Below are positions 8,583-17,694 of a DNA stretch of 64,000 bases, piece by piece. The notes under the pieces were generated by a model, which saw nothing but the letters and a program-made list of their open reading frames with translations, was not told the origin of the DNA and searched no databases. The first letter of the stretch is position 1. Each line of letters starts with the position of its first letter. The translations under genes were made by a program, and so were the position numbers. This stretch comes from Amycolatopsis sp. CA-128772 (GTDB lineage: Bacteria > Actinomycetota > Actinomycetes > Mycobacteriales > Pseudonocardiaceae), in the NCBI RefSeq assembly GCF_002904295.1, contig NZ_PPHG01000057.1, positions 43,274 through 107,273 of the forward strand, given 5' to 3'.

Positions 8583-9992
8583 ATGGCTCCGAACCACACC
8601 GACCAGCCGGCGACCACTCCCGGCTCTGCCGACCAGGGCTCGCTGGTCCCGCTCGGCGACAACGCGTCGTCGCAGAACATCGTCGCCAACGCCCGCGGCA
8701 GCGCCGGCGGCTTCGACATGGGCAGCGACCGCGCGATCGCCAACCCGCCGAACTGGAACGCGCAGGAAAGCCAGCAGCTCTACGCCGGCGCGGTCAACAA
8801 CAACGACCCCGGCACCGCCGAGGCGACCGGGCACGTCTGGACGCACCACGGCAGCGAGCTGAAGCAGGCGTCCGACCACCTGTACAACGCGATCGCCGAG
8901 CTGGGCAACGCCTGGGTCGGCCGCGGTGCCGCGGGCGCGCAGGGCGCGCTGGTGGCCATCGCGAACTCCGGTTCGCAGGCCTCCGACGCCGCGCACACGA
9001 TGTCCGACCGGCTCGCCCGGCAGGCCGCGGCGGCCGCCGAGGTCAAGAAGATGCCCGCGCCGAAGGACTACGACCCCAAGCAGGCCATGACGGCCGCGCT
9101 GGCCGGCGGTCCGGCGGCGCTGATCGCCGACCAGAAGGCGCAGGCGGACGCGGCCAACGACGTCAAGGCGCAGCAGGTCGCCTTCTTCAACGCCTACACG
9201 CAGGCGATGAAGGAGGTCGACAACTCGACCCCGAGCTTCGGCCCGGAGTCGCTCGGCATGAAGCCGACGGCGTCGCACAACTCCTTCTCGTTCAACTCGG
9301 TCAACACCGTCGGCAGCACCGGCCCGGTCGAGGGCCTCTCCGGTGCCGGTGGCGCGGTCTTCGCCGCGAACGGCACCGGCTTCGGCGGCCACGGCGGCGC
9401 GTTCGGCGCGCAGCACGCCGGGGTCGGCCCGAACGGCGGCCACGGCGGCGTCCCGGGCGCGGCGGCGGCGTCGGGCTTCGGCCACGACGCGGCGGCGCTG
9501 GGCAGCGACGCGGCCGGCGGCTCGGTCACCGGGGCCGGCTCGGTCACCGGCGCGGGCACCGCCGGGTCGGGCAGCGCCCACCCCGGCGGCAGCAACCCGC
9601 TCGGCAAGATCGGCATGGGCCTCGGCGTCGGCGGCCTGGCCGGCGGCCTCGGCGCGCTGGCGTCGCGGGCGCTGGGTTCCGGCAGCAAGTCCGGCGCGAA
9701 GGCCGAGAACGACACCTCCCTGGCCTCGGCCGAGGGCCAGAGCGCCGCTTCGGCCCAGGCGCCGCAGCAGGGCGTCGTCTCGTCCGCGGGCACCATCGGC
9801 GGGCAGACCCCGCCGCCGATGAGCCCGGGCATGGGCGGCATGGCTCCGCACGGTGCCCAGGGCGAGCAGGACGAGGAGCACACGCACGCGTCCTTCCTCA
9901 TCGAGGCGGACCCGGACGAGGCCTTCGGCGCGAACCAGGCGACCCCGCCGCCGGTCATCGGCGCGTGGTCCGGGGACGACGAAGACCGCTGA
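8583..9992 (+). CDS. PPE-like type VII secretion protein with Gly/Ala-rich C-terminal region
   Basis: A 469-residue protein. Residues ~50-215 are helical and contain HHGSELKQASDHLYNAI and AWVGRGAAGAQGAL, resembling the PPE / WxG helical domain. Residues ~235-400 are Gly-, Ala- and Ser-rich with little predicted fold (short repeats of the GGHGG and GSVTGAG kind), like the variable region of PPE proteins. The acidic C-terminus ends with EDEEHTHASFLIEADPDEAFG-type sequence. The gene lies between the small YxxxD protein and two EspG-like chaperones, which supports ESX secretion as a heterodimer. No machine genes (eccB-eccE, mycP) are in the window. A PPE assignment rests on context and local similarity only. 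Confidence 0.72.
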   Translation: MAPNHTDQPATTPGSADQGSLVPLGDNASSQNIVANARGSAGGFDMGSDRAIANPPNWNAQESQQLYAGAVNNNDPGTAEATGHVWTHHGSELKQASDHLYNAIAELGNAWVGRGAAGAQGALVAIANSGSQASDAAHTMSDRLARQAAAAAEVKKMPAPKDYDPKQAMTAALAGGPAALIADQKAQADAANDVKAQQVAFFNAYTQAMKEVDNSTPSFGPESLGMKPTASHNSFSFNSVNTVGSTGPVEGLSGAGGAVFAANGTGFGGHGGAFGAQHAGVGPNGGHGGVPGAAAASGFGHDAAALGSDAAGGSVTGAGSVTGAGTAGSGSAHPGGSNPLGKIGMGLGVGGLAGGLGALASRALGSGSKSGAKAENDTSLASAEGQSAASAQAPQQGVVSSAGTIGGQTPPPMSPGMGGMAPHGAQGEQDEEHTHASFLIEADPDEAFGANQATPPPVIGAWSGDDEDR

Positions 9993-9999
9993 TCCGTCC

Positions 10000-10030
10000 G
10001 GGCCGGGCACACCGCCGGTGTGCCCGGCCC
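10000..10030 (+). terminator. Strong hairpin after the PPE-like gene
   Basis: A perfect 15-base-pair inverted repeat (GGGCCGGGCACACCG / CGGTGTGCCCGGCCC) lies seven bases after the PPE-like stop and just before the EspG-like gene. There is no T-run. It may attenuate rather than end transcription, giving lower expression of the chaperones than of the substrates. Confidence 0.6.
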
Positions 10031-10051
10031 GTTCTCGTTGGGAGTGGCTCG

Positions 10052-10837
10052 ATGCCGAACGCTGAGCTGCTCACCCCGGTCGAGGTGGACTTCCTGTGGG
10101 AGTCCGCCGGGCTGGGCGAGCTGCCGTACCCGTTCCGGATCCGTTCGCACGGTGCGACCGTCGACGAGCGGGCGCTGCTGCGCCGCCGCACGTTGGAGGG
10201 GCTCACCGCGCGCGGGCTCGCCGACGGCCGCGGCCGGCCCGAGCCGCACCTCGAGGACTACTTCGGTGTCCTGGCGACCGCGGAACTGAGCCTGGACGCC
10301 GTCCAGCTGATCGCCCCGGACGCCGAGCCGCTGCTGTCGTTCGCCGGCGTGCTGGGCGGCCAGGGGCTGCTCGCCGTCCAGGACACCCGCGGCCTGCACC
10401 TGCAGCCGTGCCCGCCCGACGGGCTCGCGAGCGCGATCGTCTCGCTGCTGCCGGGTGCCCCGCGCGGGAGCGAGAAGTCGCTCACCGTGCCGCTGGAGCA
10501 GCTGGTCGGCGCGCACGGCGTCGACTTCATGCAGCGCCGGGGCAACGGCGACGAGCGCGCTTCGGCCGACGAGGACCGCAAGGCGCTGGCCCGGCTGCAC
10601 GCCCAGCCCCGGCTGCGCGGCGGCCAGATCGGCGCCAACGCCCGCACCCGGATGGGCGGGCGCAGCCGCTCGCCGGTGCTGAGCTGGTTCGACACCGAGA
10701 CCGGCCGCTACTTCACCCAGGCCACCCGCGGCCGTGACGGCCGGGACTGGATCACCATCGCCCCCGCCGACGCCGCGACGCTGCGGCACCGCCTCGGCGA
10801 GATGCTCGCGGGCGCCGCGACGACCAGCACGGTCTGA
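10052..10837 (+). CDS. EspG-like ESX secretion-associated chaperone (copy 1)
   Basis: A 261-residue protein that matches the actinobacterial EspG family: the N-terminus LTPVEVDFLWESAGLGELPY and the segment IRSHGATVDERALL are shared with the next EspG-like gene. In mycobacteria EspG proteins bind the hydrophobic tip of PPE proteins and keep PE-PPE pairs soluble before export. The ATG has GGAG seven bases before it. A gap of about 100 bases separates it from copy 2, and the two copies are clearly paralogous but diverged. The C-terminal half contains SWFDTETGRYFTQ, also shared. The likely client is the PPE-like protein directly upstream. Confidence 0.82.
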   Translation: MPNAELLTPVEVDFLWESAGLGELPYPFRIRSHGATVDERALLRRRTLEGLTARGLADGRGRPEPHLEDYFGVLATAELSLDAVQLIAPDAEPLLSFAGVLGGQGLLAVQDTRGLHLQPCPPDGLASAIVSLLPGAPRGSEKSLTVPLEQLVGAHGVDFMQRRGNGDERASADEDRKALARLHAQPRLRGGQIGANARTRMGGRSRSPVLSWFDTETGRYFTQATRGRDGRDWITIAPADAATLRHRLGEMLAGAATTSTV

Positions 10838-10940
10838 ACTCCGGGAAGATCGGTCTTCGGACGTGCCCAGCCGCCCCGTGACGGTCCGGTTTTGTCGGTG
10901 GTGCGGGCTACGCTGAGCAAGAGTCCGAGCCGGGAGAGTG

Positions 10941-11774
10941 ATGATGCAAGAGTTCTTCTCGCCGCTGGCGTTCGATTTCCTCTGGGAGTCGGCGCAGGTC
11001 GGCGAGCTGCCCTACCCGCTGATCGTCCGGTCGCACGGCGCGACCGAGGACGAGCGCGTCTCGCTGCGCCACCGCGCCGACGTGGAGCTCAAGGCGCGGG
11101 ACATCCGCGACCCGCGCGGCCGGCTCGCGCCGCCGATCGAGGACGCGCTGCACCTGCTGGCCTTCGCCCCGCTGACCATCGATGCGCTGCACATCCCGCA
11201 GTTCGAGGCGCCGACCGTCGGCGTCCTCGCGGCGGGTGACGACACCAAGGCCGTGCTCGCGGTCCAGGACGCCGACGGCATCTGGCTGCGGGACGTCCCG
11301 CCGGACGGTCTCGTCTCGGCCGTCGTCGGGATCCTGCCGGCCGGGCCGCGCGGCAGCGAGGCGTCGGTCACACTTCCGCTGGACGAGGCCCTGCACACCG
11401 CGCCGATCCGGGTGCCGGTGCCGGTGCCGCTGCCGTCCGGGCCGGCGGAGGACGACGGCAAGCGGCGCGGGCGGCCCCGGCGGGTGCCGCTGAGCGAACG
11501 CCTGGCCGTCGATCCGCGCGAGGCGTACGGCCGGATCGCCGGGCAGCCCCGGCAGCGGGGCGGTCAGCTGGCAGCGAACAGCCGTTCGCAGGTCGGGGCC
11601 CGGCAGCGGTCACGGGTGCTGGGCTGGTTCGACACCGCGACCGGGCGCTACCTGAGCCTCTCCCGCGCAGGTACGGACGGGCGCGAGTGGGTCACCGTGG
11701 CGCCGGCGGACCCGGCGACACTGAGGACCAGGCTGGGCGAGATGGTGAGCAGTGTGTCCGATGGCACGCGATAG
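10941..11774 (+). CDS. EspG-like ESX secretion-associated chaperone (copy 2)
   Basis: A 277-residue EspG-family protein that shares FDFLWESAQVGELPYPL, IVRSHGATEDER and GWFDTATGRYLSL with copy 1. It differs by an inserted basic, Pro-rich linker around residues 155-190. The starts GTG 10938, ATG 10941 and ATG 10944 are adjacent; GGGAG ends at 10936, so 10944 has the best spacing and 10941 is also acceptable. It follows copy 1 with its own short upstream gap. It probably serves another PPE-type client, or the same client with different affinity. The gene ends 201 bases before ftsH. Confidence 0.82.
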   Translation: MMQEFFSPLAFDFLWESAQVGELPYPLIVRSHGATEDERVSLRHRADVELKARDIRDPRGRLAPPIEDALHLLAFAPLTIDALHIPQFEAPTVGVLAAGDDTKAVLAVQDADGIWLRDVPPDGLVSAVVGILPAGPRGSEASVTLPLDEALHTAPIRVPVPVPLPSGPAEDDGKRRGRPRRVPLSERLAVDPREAYGRIAGQPRQRGGQLAANSRSQVGARQRSRVLGWFDTATGRYLSLSRAGTDGREWVTVAPADPATLRTRLGEMVSSVSDGTR

Positions 11775-11975
11775 CGTGAACGTTGCGGGCGCCCGCCGGG
11801 AACCTGGGCGCGGTATCGCCCGTTGACCTGCGAGAGGCTCACAGGGGATGAACGCGGCAGCGGGCGGTACCCTGATGGGCAGGTGTCCAGGCACCACGGG
11901 TTGTCAAGATCGTGATGGCGGGTATCACAGGAGCCGCCCAACCAGGGAGGGTCGAGGCCACCAGGGCCGAGTCGT

Positions 11976-14375
11976 ATGAACCGGAAGAGCGTGCTCAGGA
12001 ACCCACTGCTGTGGATCGTCGCGGGGTTGCTGGCGTTGTTCGCGTACAACACGATCTTCGACAGTGATCGTGGGTACACCCAGGCACCCATCTCGGTGGC
12101 GAACTCCCAGATCACCTCGAACAACGTCAAGGAAGCCAGCCTCGAGGACAAGGAACAGCAGGTCAAGCTGCTCCTCTCGCGGCCGATCGACGTCGACGGG
12201 CAGCAAGTCACCCAGATCATTTCGCAGTACCCGGCCAACGCGTCGCTTGAGATCTACGACAAGCTGCTGGCCGCGAAGAACGGCGACGCCGGCCCCAAGT
12301 TCACCACCAAGGTGACCCAGCAGGGCGTGCTGACCCAGATCCTCATCTTCGCCATCCCGCTCGCCCTCGTGCTGGGCCTGCTGATGTGGATGATGAACAA
12401 CGCCCAGGGCGGCGGCAACCGCGTCCTCAACTTCGGCAAGTCCAAGGCCAAGCAGCTGAACAAGGACATGCCCAAGACGACCTTCGGGGACGTCGCGGGC
12501 GCCGACGAGGCCGTCGAAGAGCTGTACGAGATCAAGGACTTCCTGCAGAACCCGGCGCGGTACCAGGCGCTCGGCGCGAAGATCCCGAAGGGCGTGCTGC
12601 TCTACGGGCCGCCGGGTACCGGCAAGACGCTGCTCGCGCGGGCCGTCGCCGGCGAGGCGGGCGTGCCGTTCTACACGATCTCCGGCTCGGACTTCGTCGA
12701 GATGTTCGTCGGTGTCGGTGCATCCCGCGTCCGTGACCTGTTCGAACAGGCCAAACAGAACGCGCCGTGCATCATCTTCGTCGACGAGATCGACGCGGTC
12801 GGCCGCCAGCGCGGCGCCGGCCTCGGCGGCGGGCACGACGAGCGCGAGCAGACGCTGAACCAGCTGCTCGTCGAGATGGACGGTTTCGACGCGCGCGGCG
12901 GCATCATCCTGATCGCGGCCACCAACCGGCCCGACATCCTCGACCCGGCGCTGCTGCGCCCCGGCCGGTTCGACCGGCAGATCCCGGTGTCCGCGCCCGA
13001 CCTGCGCGGCCGCAAGGCGATCCTCGAGGTGCACGCCAAGGGCAAGCCGATCGCCCAGGGCACGGACCTGACCAGCCTGGCCAAGCGGACGGTCGGCATG
13101 TCCGGCGCCGACCTGGCGAACGTGCTGAACGAGGCCGCGCTCCTCACCGCCCGCCAGAACGGGCACGTGATCACCGACGTGGCGCTGGAGGAGTCGGTCG
13201 ACCGCGTCGTCGGCGGCCCGGCCCGCAAGAGCCGGATCATCTCCGAGAAGGAGAAGAAGATCACGGCCTACCACGAGGGCGGGCACGCGCTCGCCGCGTG
13301 GGCGATGCCGGACATCGAACCGGTCTACAAGCTGACGATCCTGCCGCGCGGCCGCACGGGCGGGCACGCGCTGCTCGTCCCCGAGGACGACAAGGACCTG
13401 ATGACCCGCTCCGAGATGATCGGGCGGCTGGTCTTCGCGATGGGCGGCCGCACGGCCGAGGAGCTCGTCTTCCACGAGCCCACCACCGGCGCGTCGTCGG
13501 ACATCGAGCAGGCGACGAAGATCGCCCGCGCGATGGTCACCGAGTACGGCATGAGCGCCCGGCTCGGCGCGGTCAAGTACGGCCAGGAGCAGGGCGACCC
13601 GTTCCTCGGCCGCTCGGCCGGCCGGCAGGCGGACTACTCGCTGGAAGTGGCGCACGAGATCGACGAGGAGGTGCGCAAGCTCATCGAGACGGCGCACACC
13701 GAGGCGTGGCACGTGCTCAACACCTACCGCGACGTGCTCGACGAGCTGGTCATCGAGCTCCTGGAGAAGGAGACGCTGACCCGCAAGGACCTGGAGCGGA
13801 TCTTCGCGACGGTCGAGAAGCGCCCGCACATCACCGTGTTCAACGAGTTCGGTGAGCGGACGCCGTCGGACAAGCCGCCGATCAAGACCCCGGGCGAGCT
13901 GGCGATGGAGCGCGGCGAGCCGTGGCCGCCGCCGGAGAAGGAGAAGCCGGTCCTGAAGCCGGAGCCGACCCCGGTCGGCACCGCCCAGGGCGCGGGCGAC
14001 CTGCCCGGTGGCCCGCCGTACCCGTCCCCGGTCGACCCGAACGCGAACCCGTACGCCCCGCCGGGCGCCTACCCGAACGGCGGCCGTCCCTACGGCGGCC
14101 CGAACGGCGGCCCCAACGGAACGGCGCACTGGCCGCAGACGTACGGCGGCGCCCAGCAACCGGGCAGCTACCCGCCCGGCCAGAGCGGTCCGCCGAACTA
14201 CGGTGCCCCTCCGGGCTGGACGCCGGCGACGTCGCCGGGCGGTCAGCCGGGCCAGTCGTGGCGCCCCGGTGGTGAAGAACGCCCTCGTGAGCACGGCTGG
14301 TTCGCCGACCAGGCCGGCAACCAGCAGAGCGAGGGGGAGCGTCGTGACGTGGATGGACCCGAAAAGTCCCAGTGA
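11976..14375 (+). CDS. ftsH: ATP-dependent zinc metalloprotease FtsH
   Basis: A 799-residue membrane-bound AAA+ protease that degrades misfolded membrane proteins and some regulators. It has two membrane helices (about 10-26 and 115-137) around a short external domain, Walker A GPPGTGKT (211-218), Walker B FVDEIDA, the second region of homology with RPGRFDRQ, and the zinc site H433-E-G-G-H437. The C-terminal ~150 residues are a Pro/Gly/Asn-rich disordered tail, as in mycobacterial FtsH but longer than in E. coli. No strong ribosome site precedes ATG 11976, yet the N-terminus MNRK matches the mycobacterial protein. It heads the folate cluster; folE begins inside its last codons. The order equals Rv3610c-Rv3609c. 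Confidence 0.97.
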   Translation: MNRKSVLRNPLLWIVAGLLALFAYNTIFDSDRGYTQAPISVANSQITSNNVKEASLEDKEQQVKLLLSRPIDVDGQQVTQIISQYPANASLEIYDKLLAAKNGDAGPKFTTKVTQQGVLTQILIFAIPLALVLGLLMWMMNNAQGGGNRVLNFGKSKAKQLNKDMPKTTFGDVAGADEAVEELYEIKDFLQNPARYQALGAKIPKGVLLYGPPGTGKTLLARAVAGEAGVPFYTISGSDFVEMFVGVGASRVRDLFEQAKQNAPCIIFVDEIDAVGRQRGAGLGGGHDEREQTLNQLLVEMDGFDARGGIILIAATNRPDILDPALLRPGRFDRQIPVSAPDLRGRKAILEVHAKGKPIAQGTDLTSLAKRTVGMSGADLANVLNEAALLTARQNGHVITDVALEESVDRVVGGPARKSRIISEKEKKITAYHEGGHALAAWAMPDIEPVYKLTILPRGRTGGHALLVPEDDKDLMTRSEMIGRLVFAMGGRTAEELVFHEPTTGASSDIEQATKIARAMVTEYGMSARLGAVKYGQEQGDPFLGRSAGRQADYSLEVAHEIDEEVRKLIETAHTEAWHVLNTYRDVLDELVIELLEKETLTRKDLERIFATVEKRPHITVFNEFGERTPSDKPPIKTPGELAMERGEPWPPPEKEKPVLKPEPTPVGTAQGAGDLPGGPPYPSPVDPNANPYAPPGAYPNGGRPYGGPNGGPNGTAHWPQTYGGAQQPGSYPPGQSGPPNYGAPPGWTPATSPGGQPGQSWRPGGEERPREHGWFADQAGNQQSEGERRDVDGPEKSQ

Positions 14376-14958
14376 CGCCGACCGCCCGGTCTTCGACCAC
14401 GACCGGGCGGAAAAGGCGATCCGCGAGCTCCTGCTGGCGTGCGGCGAAGACCCGGAGCGGGACGGTCTCAAGGAGACCCCCGCCCGGGTGGCCCGCGCGT
14501 ACCGCGAGATGTTCGCGGGCCTGTACACCGAGCCGGATGCGGTCCTGGACCGGACGTTCGACGAGTCCCACGAGGAACTCGTGCTGGTCACGGACATCCC
14601 GATGTACAGCAGCTGCGAGCACCACCTGGTGCCGTTCCACGGCGTCGCGCACGTCGGGTACATCCCGAACGCCGCCGGGAAGGTCACCGGGCTTTCGAAG
14701 CTCGCCCGGGTCGTCGACCTCTACGCCAAGCGTCCGCAGGTCCAGGAGCGGCTGACTTCGCAGGTCGCCGACGCGATCGTCCGGAAGCTCGAGCCGCGCG
14801 GGGTCATCGTCGTGATCGAGGCCGAGCACCTCTGCATGGCCATGCGCGGCATCCGCAAGCCCGGCGCGCGCACGACCACCTCCGCCGTGCGGGGGCAGTT
14901 CAAGAACTCCGCCACTTCGCGGGCGGAGGCGCTCGACCTCATCAAGGCGCGCCGGTGA
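14344..14958 (+). CDS. folE: GTP cyclohydrolase I
   Basis: A 204-residue enzyme that converts GTP to 7,8-dihydroneopterin triphosphate, the first step of folate synthesis. The zinc ligands are visible in YSSCEHHLVPFHG and HLCMAMRGI, and the GLKETPARVARAY and GLSKLARVVD segments are typical. GTG 14344 is chosen because GAGGGGGAG precedes it by four bases; ATG 14353 is the alternative. It overlaps the end of ftsH by about 32 bases in a different frame, and its stop overlaps the folP start, so translation of the cluster is coupled. Confidence 0.96.
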   Translation: MTWMDPKSPSDADRPVFDHDRAEKAIRELLLACGEDPERDGLKETPARVARAYREMFAGLYTEPDAVLDRTFDESHEELVLVTDIPMYSSCEHHLVPFHGVAHVGYIPNAAGKVTGLSKLARVVDLYAKRPQVQERLTSQVADAIVRKLEPRGVIVVIEAEHLCMAMRGIRKPGARTTTSAVRGQFKNSATSRAEALDLIKARR

Positions 14959-15800
14959 GCGTGGGGCTTCCCGCTCCCGGCCGGTGCGTCGTGATGGGCG
15001 TGCTGAACGTGACGCCGGATTCCTTTTCGGACGGTGGCCGGTACCTCGGGCTCGACCAGGCACTGGCGCACGCCCGCGAAATGTGGGCGCGCGGCGCCGA
15101 CCTGATCGACGTCGGCGGCGAGTCGACGCGGCCGGGGGCGTCGCGGGTGGACGCCGAAACGGAACTGCAGCGCGTGCTGCCGGTGATCAAGGCGCTCGCC
15201 GCCGAAGGCGTGGCGCTGTCGGTCGACACCACCCGTGCCGCCGTCGCCGCCGCGGCGCTCGAAGCCGGGGCGAAGGTGATCAACGACGTCTCGGGCGGGC
15301 TGGCCGACCGGGACATGGCGCGCGTCGCGGCCGAGACCGGCGTGCCGTGGGTGCTGATGCACTGGCGCGGGCACAGCGAGGACATGCAGTCGCTCGCGAA
15401 GTACGAAGACGTGGTGGCGGACGTCCGCGCCGAGCTGCTGTCCAGAGTGGACGAGGCGCTGGCGGCGGGGGTCGCCGAGAGCGCGATCGTGCTGGACCCC
15501 GGGCTGGGCTTCGCGAAGAACGCCGAGCACGACTGGGCGTTGCTGCGCGGGCTCGATTCGCTGCTGTCACTGGGTTTCCCGGTGCTCGTCGGGGCCTCCC
15601 GCAAACGGTTTCTCGGCCGTCTCCTGTCCGAAAAGGACGGCACCCCCCGCCCGCCGGACGGTCGCGAGGACGCCACGGCCGCGATCTCCGCGCTAGCCGC
15701 GGCGGCCGGCGCCTGGGGCGTCCGCGTGCACGAGGTCGGGGCTTCGCTCGACGCGGTCGCGGTGGCCGCCGCTTGGTGGAAGGGTTCGCCGGATGTCTGA
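14955..15800 (+). CDS. folP: Dihydropteroate synthase
   Basis: A 281-residue TIM-barrel enzyme that joins p-aminobenzoate to hydroxymethyl-dihydropterin diphosphate; it is the sulfonamide target. Signature 1 (VLNVTPDSFSDGG) and signature 2 (DLIDVGGESTRPGA) are intact, as are KVINDVSGG and GASRKRFLG of the substrate pocket. The GTG start overlaps the folE stop by four bases and the stop overlaps folB by eight. It corresponds to folP1 (Rv3608c) in position and to the functional enzyme by motif, not to the inactive folP2 type. Confidence 0.96.
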   Translation: MSVGLPAPGRCVVMGVLNVTPDSFSDGGRYLGLDQALAHAREMWARGADLIDVGGESTRPGASRVDAETELQRVLPVIKALAAEGVALSVDTTRAAVAAAALEAGAKVINDVSGGLADRDMARVAAETGVPWVLMHWRGHSEDMQSLAKYEDVVADVRAELLSRVDEALAAGVAESAIVLDPGLGFAKNAEHDWALLRGLDSLLSLGFPVLVGASRKRFLGRLLSEKDGTPRPPDGREDATAAISALAAAAGAWGVRVHEVGASLDAVAVAAAWWKGSPDV

Positions 15801-16152
15801 CCGGATCACGCTGACCGGACTGCGCGTGTTCGGGCGCCACGGCGTCTTCGAGCACGAGAAGCGCGACGGCCAGGAGTTCGTCATCGACATCACGGTCTGG
15901 CTCGACCTCGGGCCCGCGGCGGCGTCGGACGACCTGACGAAGACGCTGCACTACGGCGAGCTGGCCGAGCTGGCGGCGGGGATCGTCGCGGGCGAGCCGT
16001 ACGACCTGATCGAGAGCGTCGCGGGCAAGATCGCCGACGAGGTCATGCGCGACGAGCGCCTGGCCGGCGTCGAGGTGACGGTGCACAAGCCATCGGCCCC
16101 GATCCCCCTGACGTTCGACGACGTGGCGGTCACGATCCGGCGCACCCGGTGA
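15793..16152 (+). CDS. folB: Dihydroneopterin aldolase
   Basis: A 119-residue enzyme that cleaves 7,8-dihydroneopterin to 6-hydroxymethyl-dihydropterin and glycolaldehyde. It shows the family's LRVFGRHGVFEHEKRDGQEF start, the YGELAELAAGIV helix, the conserved glutamate region PYDLIESVAGKIAD, and the catalytic lysine in TVHKPSAPI. It overlaps folP by eight bases and folK by four. Four consecutive overlapping genes give every step from GTP to dihydropteroate except the pABA branch and the diphosphatase. Confidence 0.95.
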   Translation: MSDRITLTGLRVFGRHGVFEHEKRDGQEFVIDITVWLDLGPAAASDDLTKTLHYGELAELAAGIVAGEPYDLIESVAGKIADEVMRDERLAGVEVTVHKPSAPIPLTFDDVAVTIRRTR

Positions 16153-16640
16153 CCCGCGCGGTCCTCTCCCTCGGTTCCAACCTGGGCGACCGGCTGGGGT
16201 TCCTTCGGTCAGCCCTCGACGCGGTCCGCCCGGCGCTGGTCGCGGTGTCGAGCGTGTACGAGACGAAGGCGTGGGGCGTCGAGGACCAGCCGGACTTCCT
16301 GAACGCGGTCTGCATCGTGGACGACCCGGCCCGCGACCACTGGGCATGGCTGCGCACAGGCCAGGCGGCCGAGCAGTCGGCGGGCCGCGTCCGCGAGCTG
16401 CACTGGGGCCCCCGCACCCTGGACGTCGACGTGGTCACGGTGGACGGCGTGACATCCGACGACCCGGAGCTGCTCCTGCCGCACCCGGGCACACCGGACC
16501 GGGCGAGCGTGCTGGTGCCGTGGGTGGAGATCGCCCCGGACGCAATCCTGCCGGGCCACGGCCCGATCGCGGCGCTGCTGAAGGCCCGCCCGTCGGCCGA
16601 GGTGGCCACGGTCCGCCGGACGAACCTCGAACTGCGCTGA
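16149..16640 (+). CDS. folK: 2-amino-4-hydroxy-6-hydroxymethyldihydropteridine diphosphokinase (HPPK)
   Basis: A 163-residue kinase that transfers diphosphate from ATP to 6-hydroxymethyl-dihydropterin, feeding FolP. It has LSLGSNLGDR at the N-terminus, SSVYETKAWG.EDQPDFLNAV, and the HPPK signature WGPRTLDVDVV with the two Mg-binding aspartates. The GTG start overlaps the folB stop. In M. tuberculosis the DUF3180 gene (Rv3605c) follows directly; here a MerR gene on the other strand separates the two. Confidence 0.94.
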   Translation: MTRAVLSLGSNLGDRLGFLRSALDAVRPALVAVSSVYETKAWGVEDQPDFLNAVCIVDDPARDHWAWLRTGQAAEQSAGRVRELHWGPRTLDVDVVTVDGVTSDDPELLLPHPGTPDRASVLVPWVEIAPDAILPGHGPIAALLKARPSAEVATVRRTNLELR

Positions 16641-16724
16641 GGCGGAAAGGTGACTCATCGGTGAACCGGCGGTGACCGTTACCGATCACCCCCGGCCCGT
16701 CGCCGAGCTGCCCTCTCCCTGCGC

Positions 16725-17669
16725 TCAGCCGCGCAAAGCCGCGATCATGAAGCCCACCGCCGGCTGGGTCGTCGGCACCGGTGGCCAGTCGTTGATCGTG
16801 GCCAGCAGCTGCCAGTAGCGCTCCGCGCGGGCGTCGCCGCTCGCTGCGAAGCGGTCCGCCAGCTCCCTGCGGAACTCGGCCGCAGCCGCGTCCTGGTCCG
16901 GGCGCGCCGAGGCGGTCGCGATCTCGGCCGCAAGCGTTTGCCCCGTCTCCGATGTCGGGCTTTCTCCCGCGTCGACCGCTTCCTGGGCACGGACCATCCA
17001 CTCGTTCCAGTGGGTGCGCCAAGCCTCCGCGGGGTGCTCGAACTCGCCGTCCTTGATCTGCTGGGCCTGGGTTTCGCTCATGCGGCGGATCAGGGCCCGG
17101 AAGTCCGGATCCTGGACCAGCTCGGCGAACTCGATCCAGGCCTCGAGCTGCTCGGGCGACGGGTCGTCGGGCAGTTCCGGCTTGCCCGAGCGCATCCGGC
17201 GGTAGAACTCCTGGTCGATGTCGAGCCCGGCGACCATCTCGTCCCAGAACTCGTCGACCAGCCGCTTGCGCTCCTCGTCGGACATCGACGCGAGGCGGTT
17301 CATCAGGTTCACCTCCTCCAGCTCCGAGTTGCGTTTGGCCACCGCGCGCAGCACCGCCCGGCGCAGCCGCAGGCGCCGGATCTGCTCGTCGAGTGCTTCG
17401 ACGTGGCGGGTCGCCAGCTCGCCGACCGTCGCCGACTGGGTCAGGGCGGCCGAGACGTCGGCGAGGCCCAGGCCCAGCTCGCGCAGGGTGCGGACCAGTT
17501 CCAGGCGGGCCATCGCCGCCGCGTCGTAGAGGCGGTAGCCGGCGTCCGTCCGGTCGGTCGGGGGCAGGAGGCCCTCGTCCGAATAGAACCGGATGGTCTT
17601 GACCGGCAGGCCGGTCCGGCGGGCCAGCTCGCCGATGGTGAAGGTTGCGGTGGTGCCCACAAGACGCAT
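16725..17669 (-). CDS. MerR-family transcriptional regulator with long effector domain
   Basis: A 314-residue regulator. Residues ~10-75 form the MerR winged helix (FTIGELARRTGLPVKTIRFYSDEGLLPP..R...GYRLYD), followed by a dimerisation helix and a ~190-residue C-terminal region. That region is helical, rich in Glu, Arg and Trp, and has no cysteine pattern, so metal sensing is unlikely and an organic ligand more likely. The ATG at 17669 has GGAG eight bases before it on the minus strand. It is divergent from the DUF3180 gene across a 52-base gap that holds a TCAACC-N12-GGTTGA dyad. The gene interrupts an order conserved in mycobacteria, which suggests a later insertion. Confidence 0.85.
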   Translation of the reverse strand: MRLVGTTATFTIGELARRTGLPVKTIRFYSDEGLLPPTDRTDAGYRLYDAAAMARLELVRTLRELGLGLADVSAALTQSATVGELATRHVEALDEQIRRLRLRRAVLRAVAKRNSELEEVNLMNRLASMSDEERKRLVDEFWDEMVAGLDIDQEFYRRMRSGKPELPDDPSPEQLEAWIEFAELVQDPDFRALIRRMSETQAQQIKDGEFEHPAEAWRTHWNEWMVRAQEAVDAGESPTSETGQTLAAEIATASARPDQDAAAAEFRRELADRFAASGDARAERYWQLLATINDWPPVPTTQPAVGFMIAALRG

Positions 17670-17694
17670 GGTGAAGTCTCCAGTCGGGGGAGAG

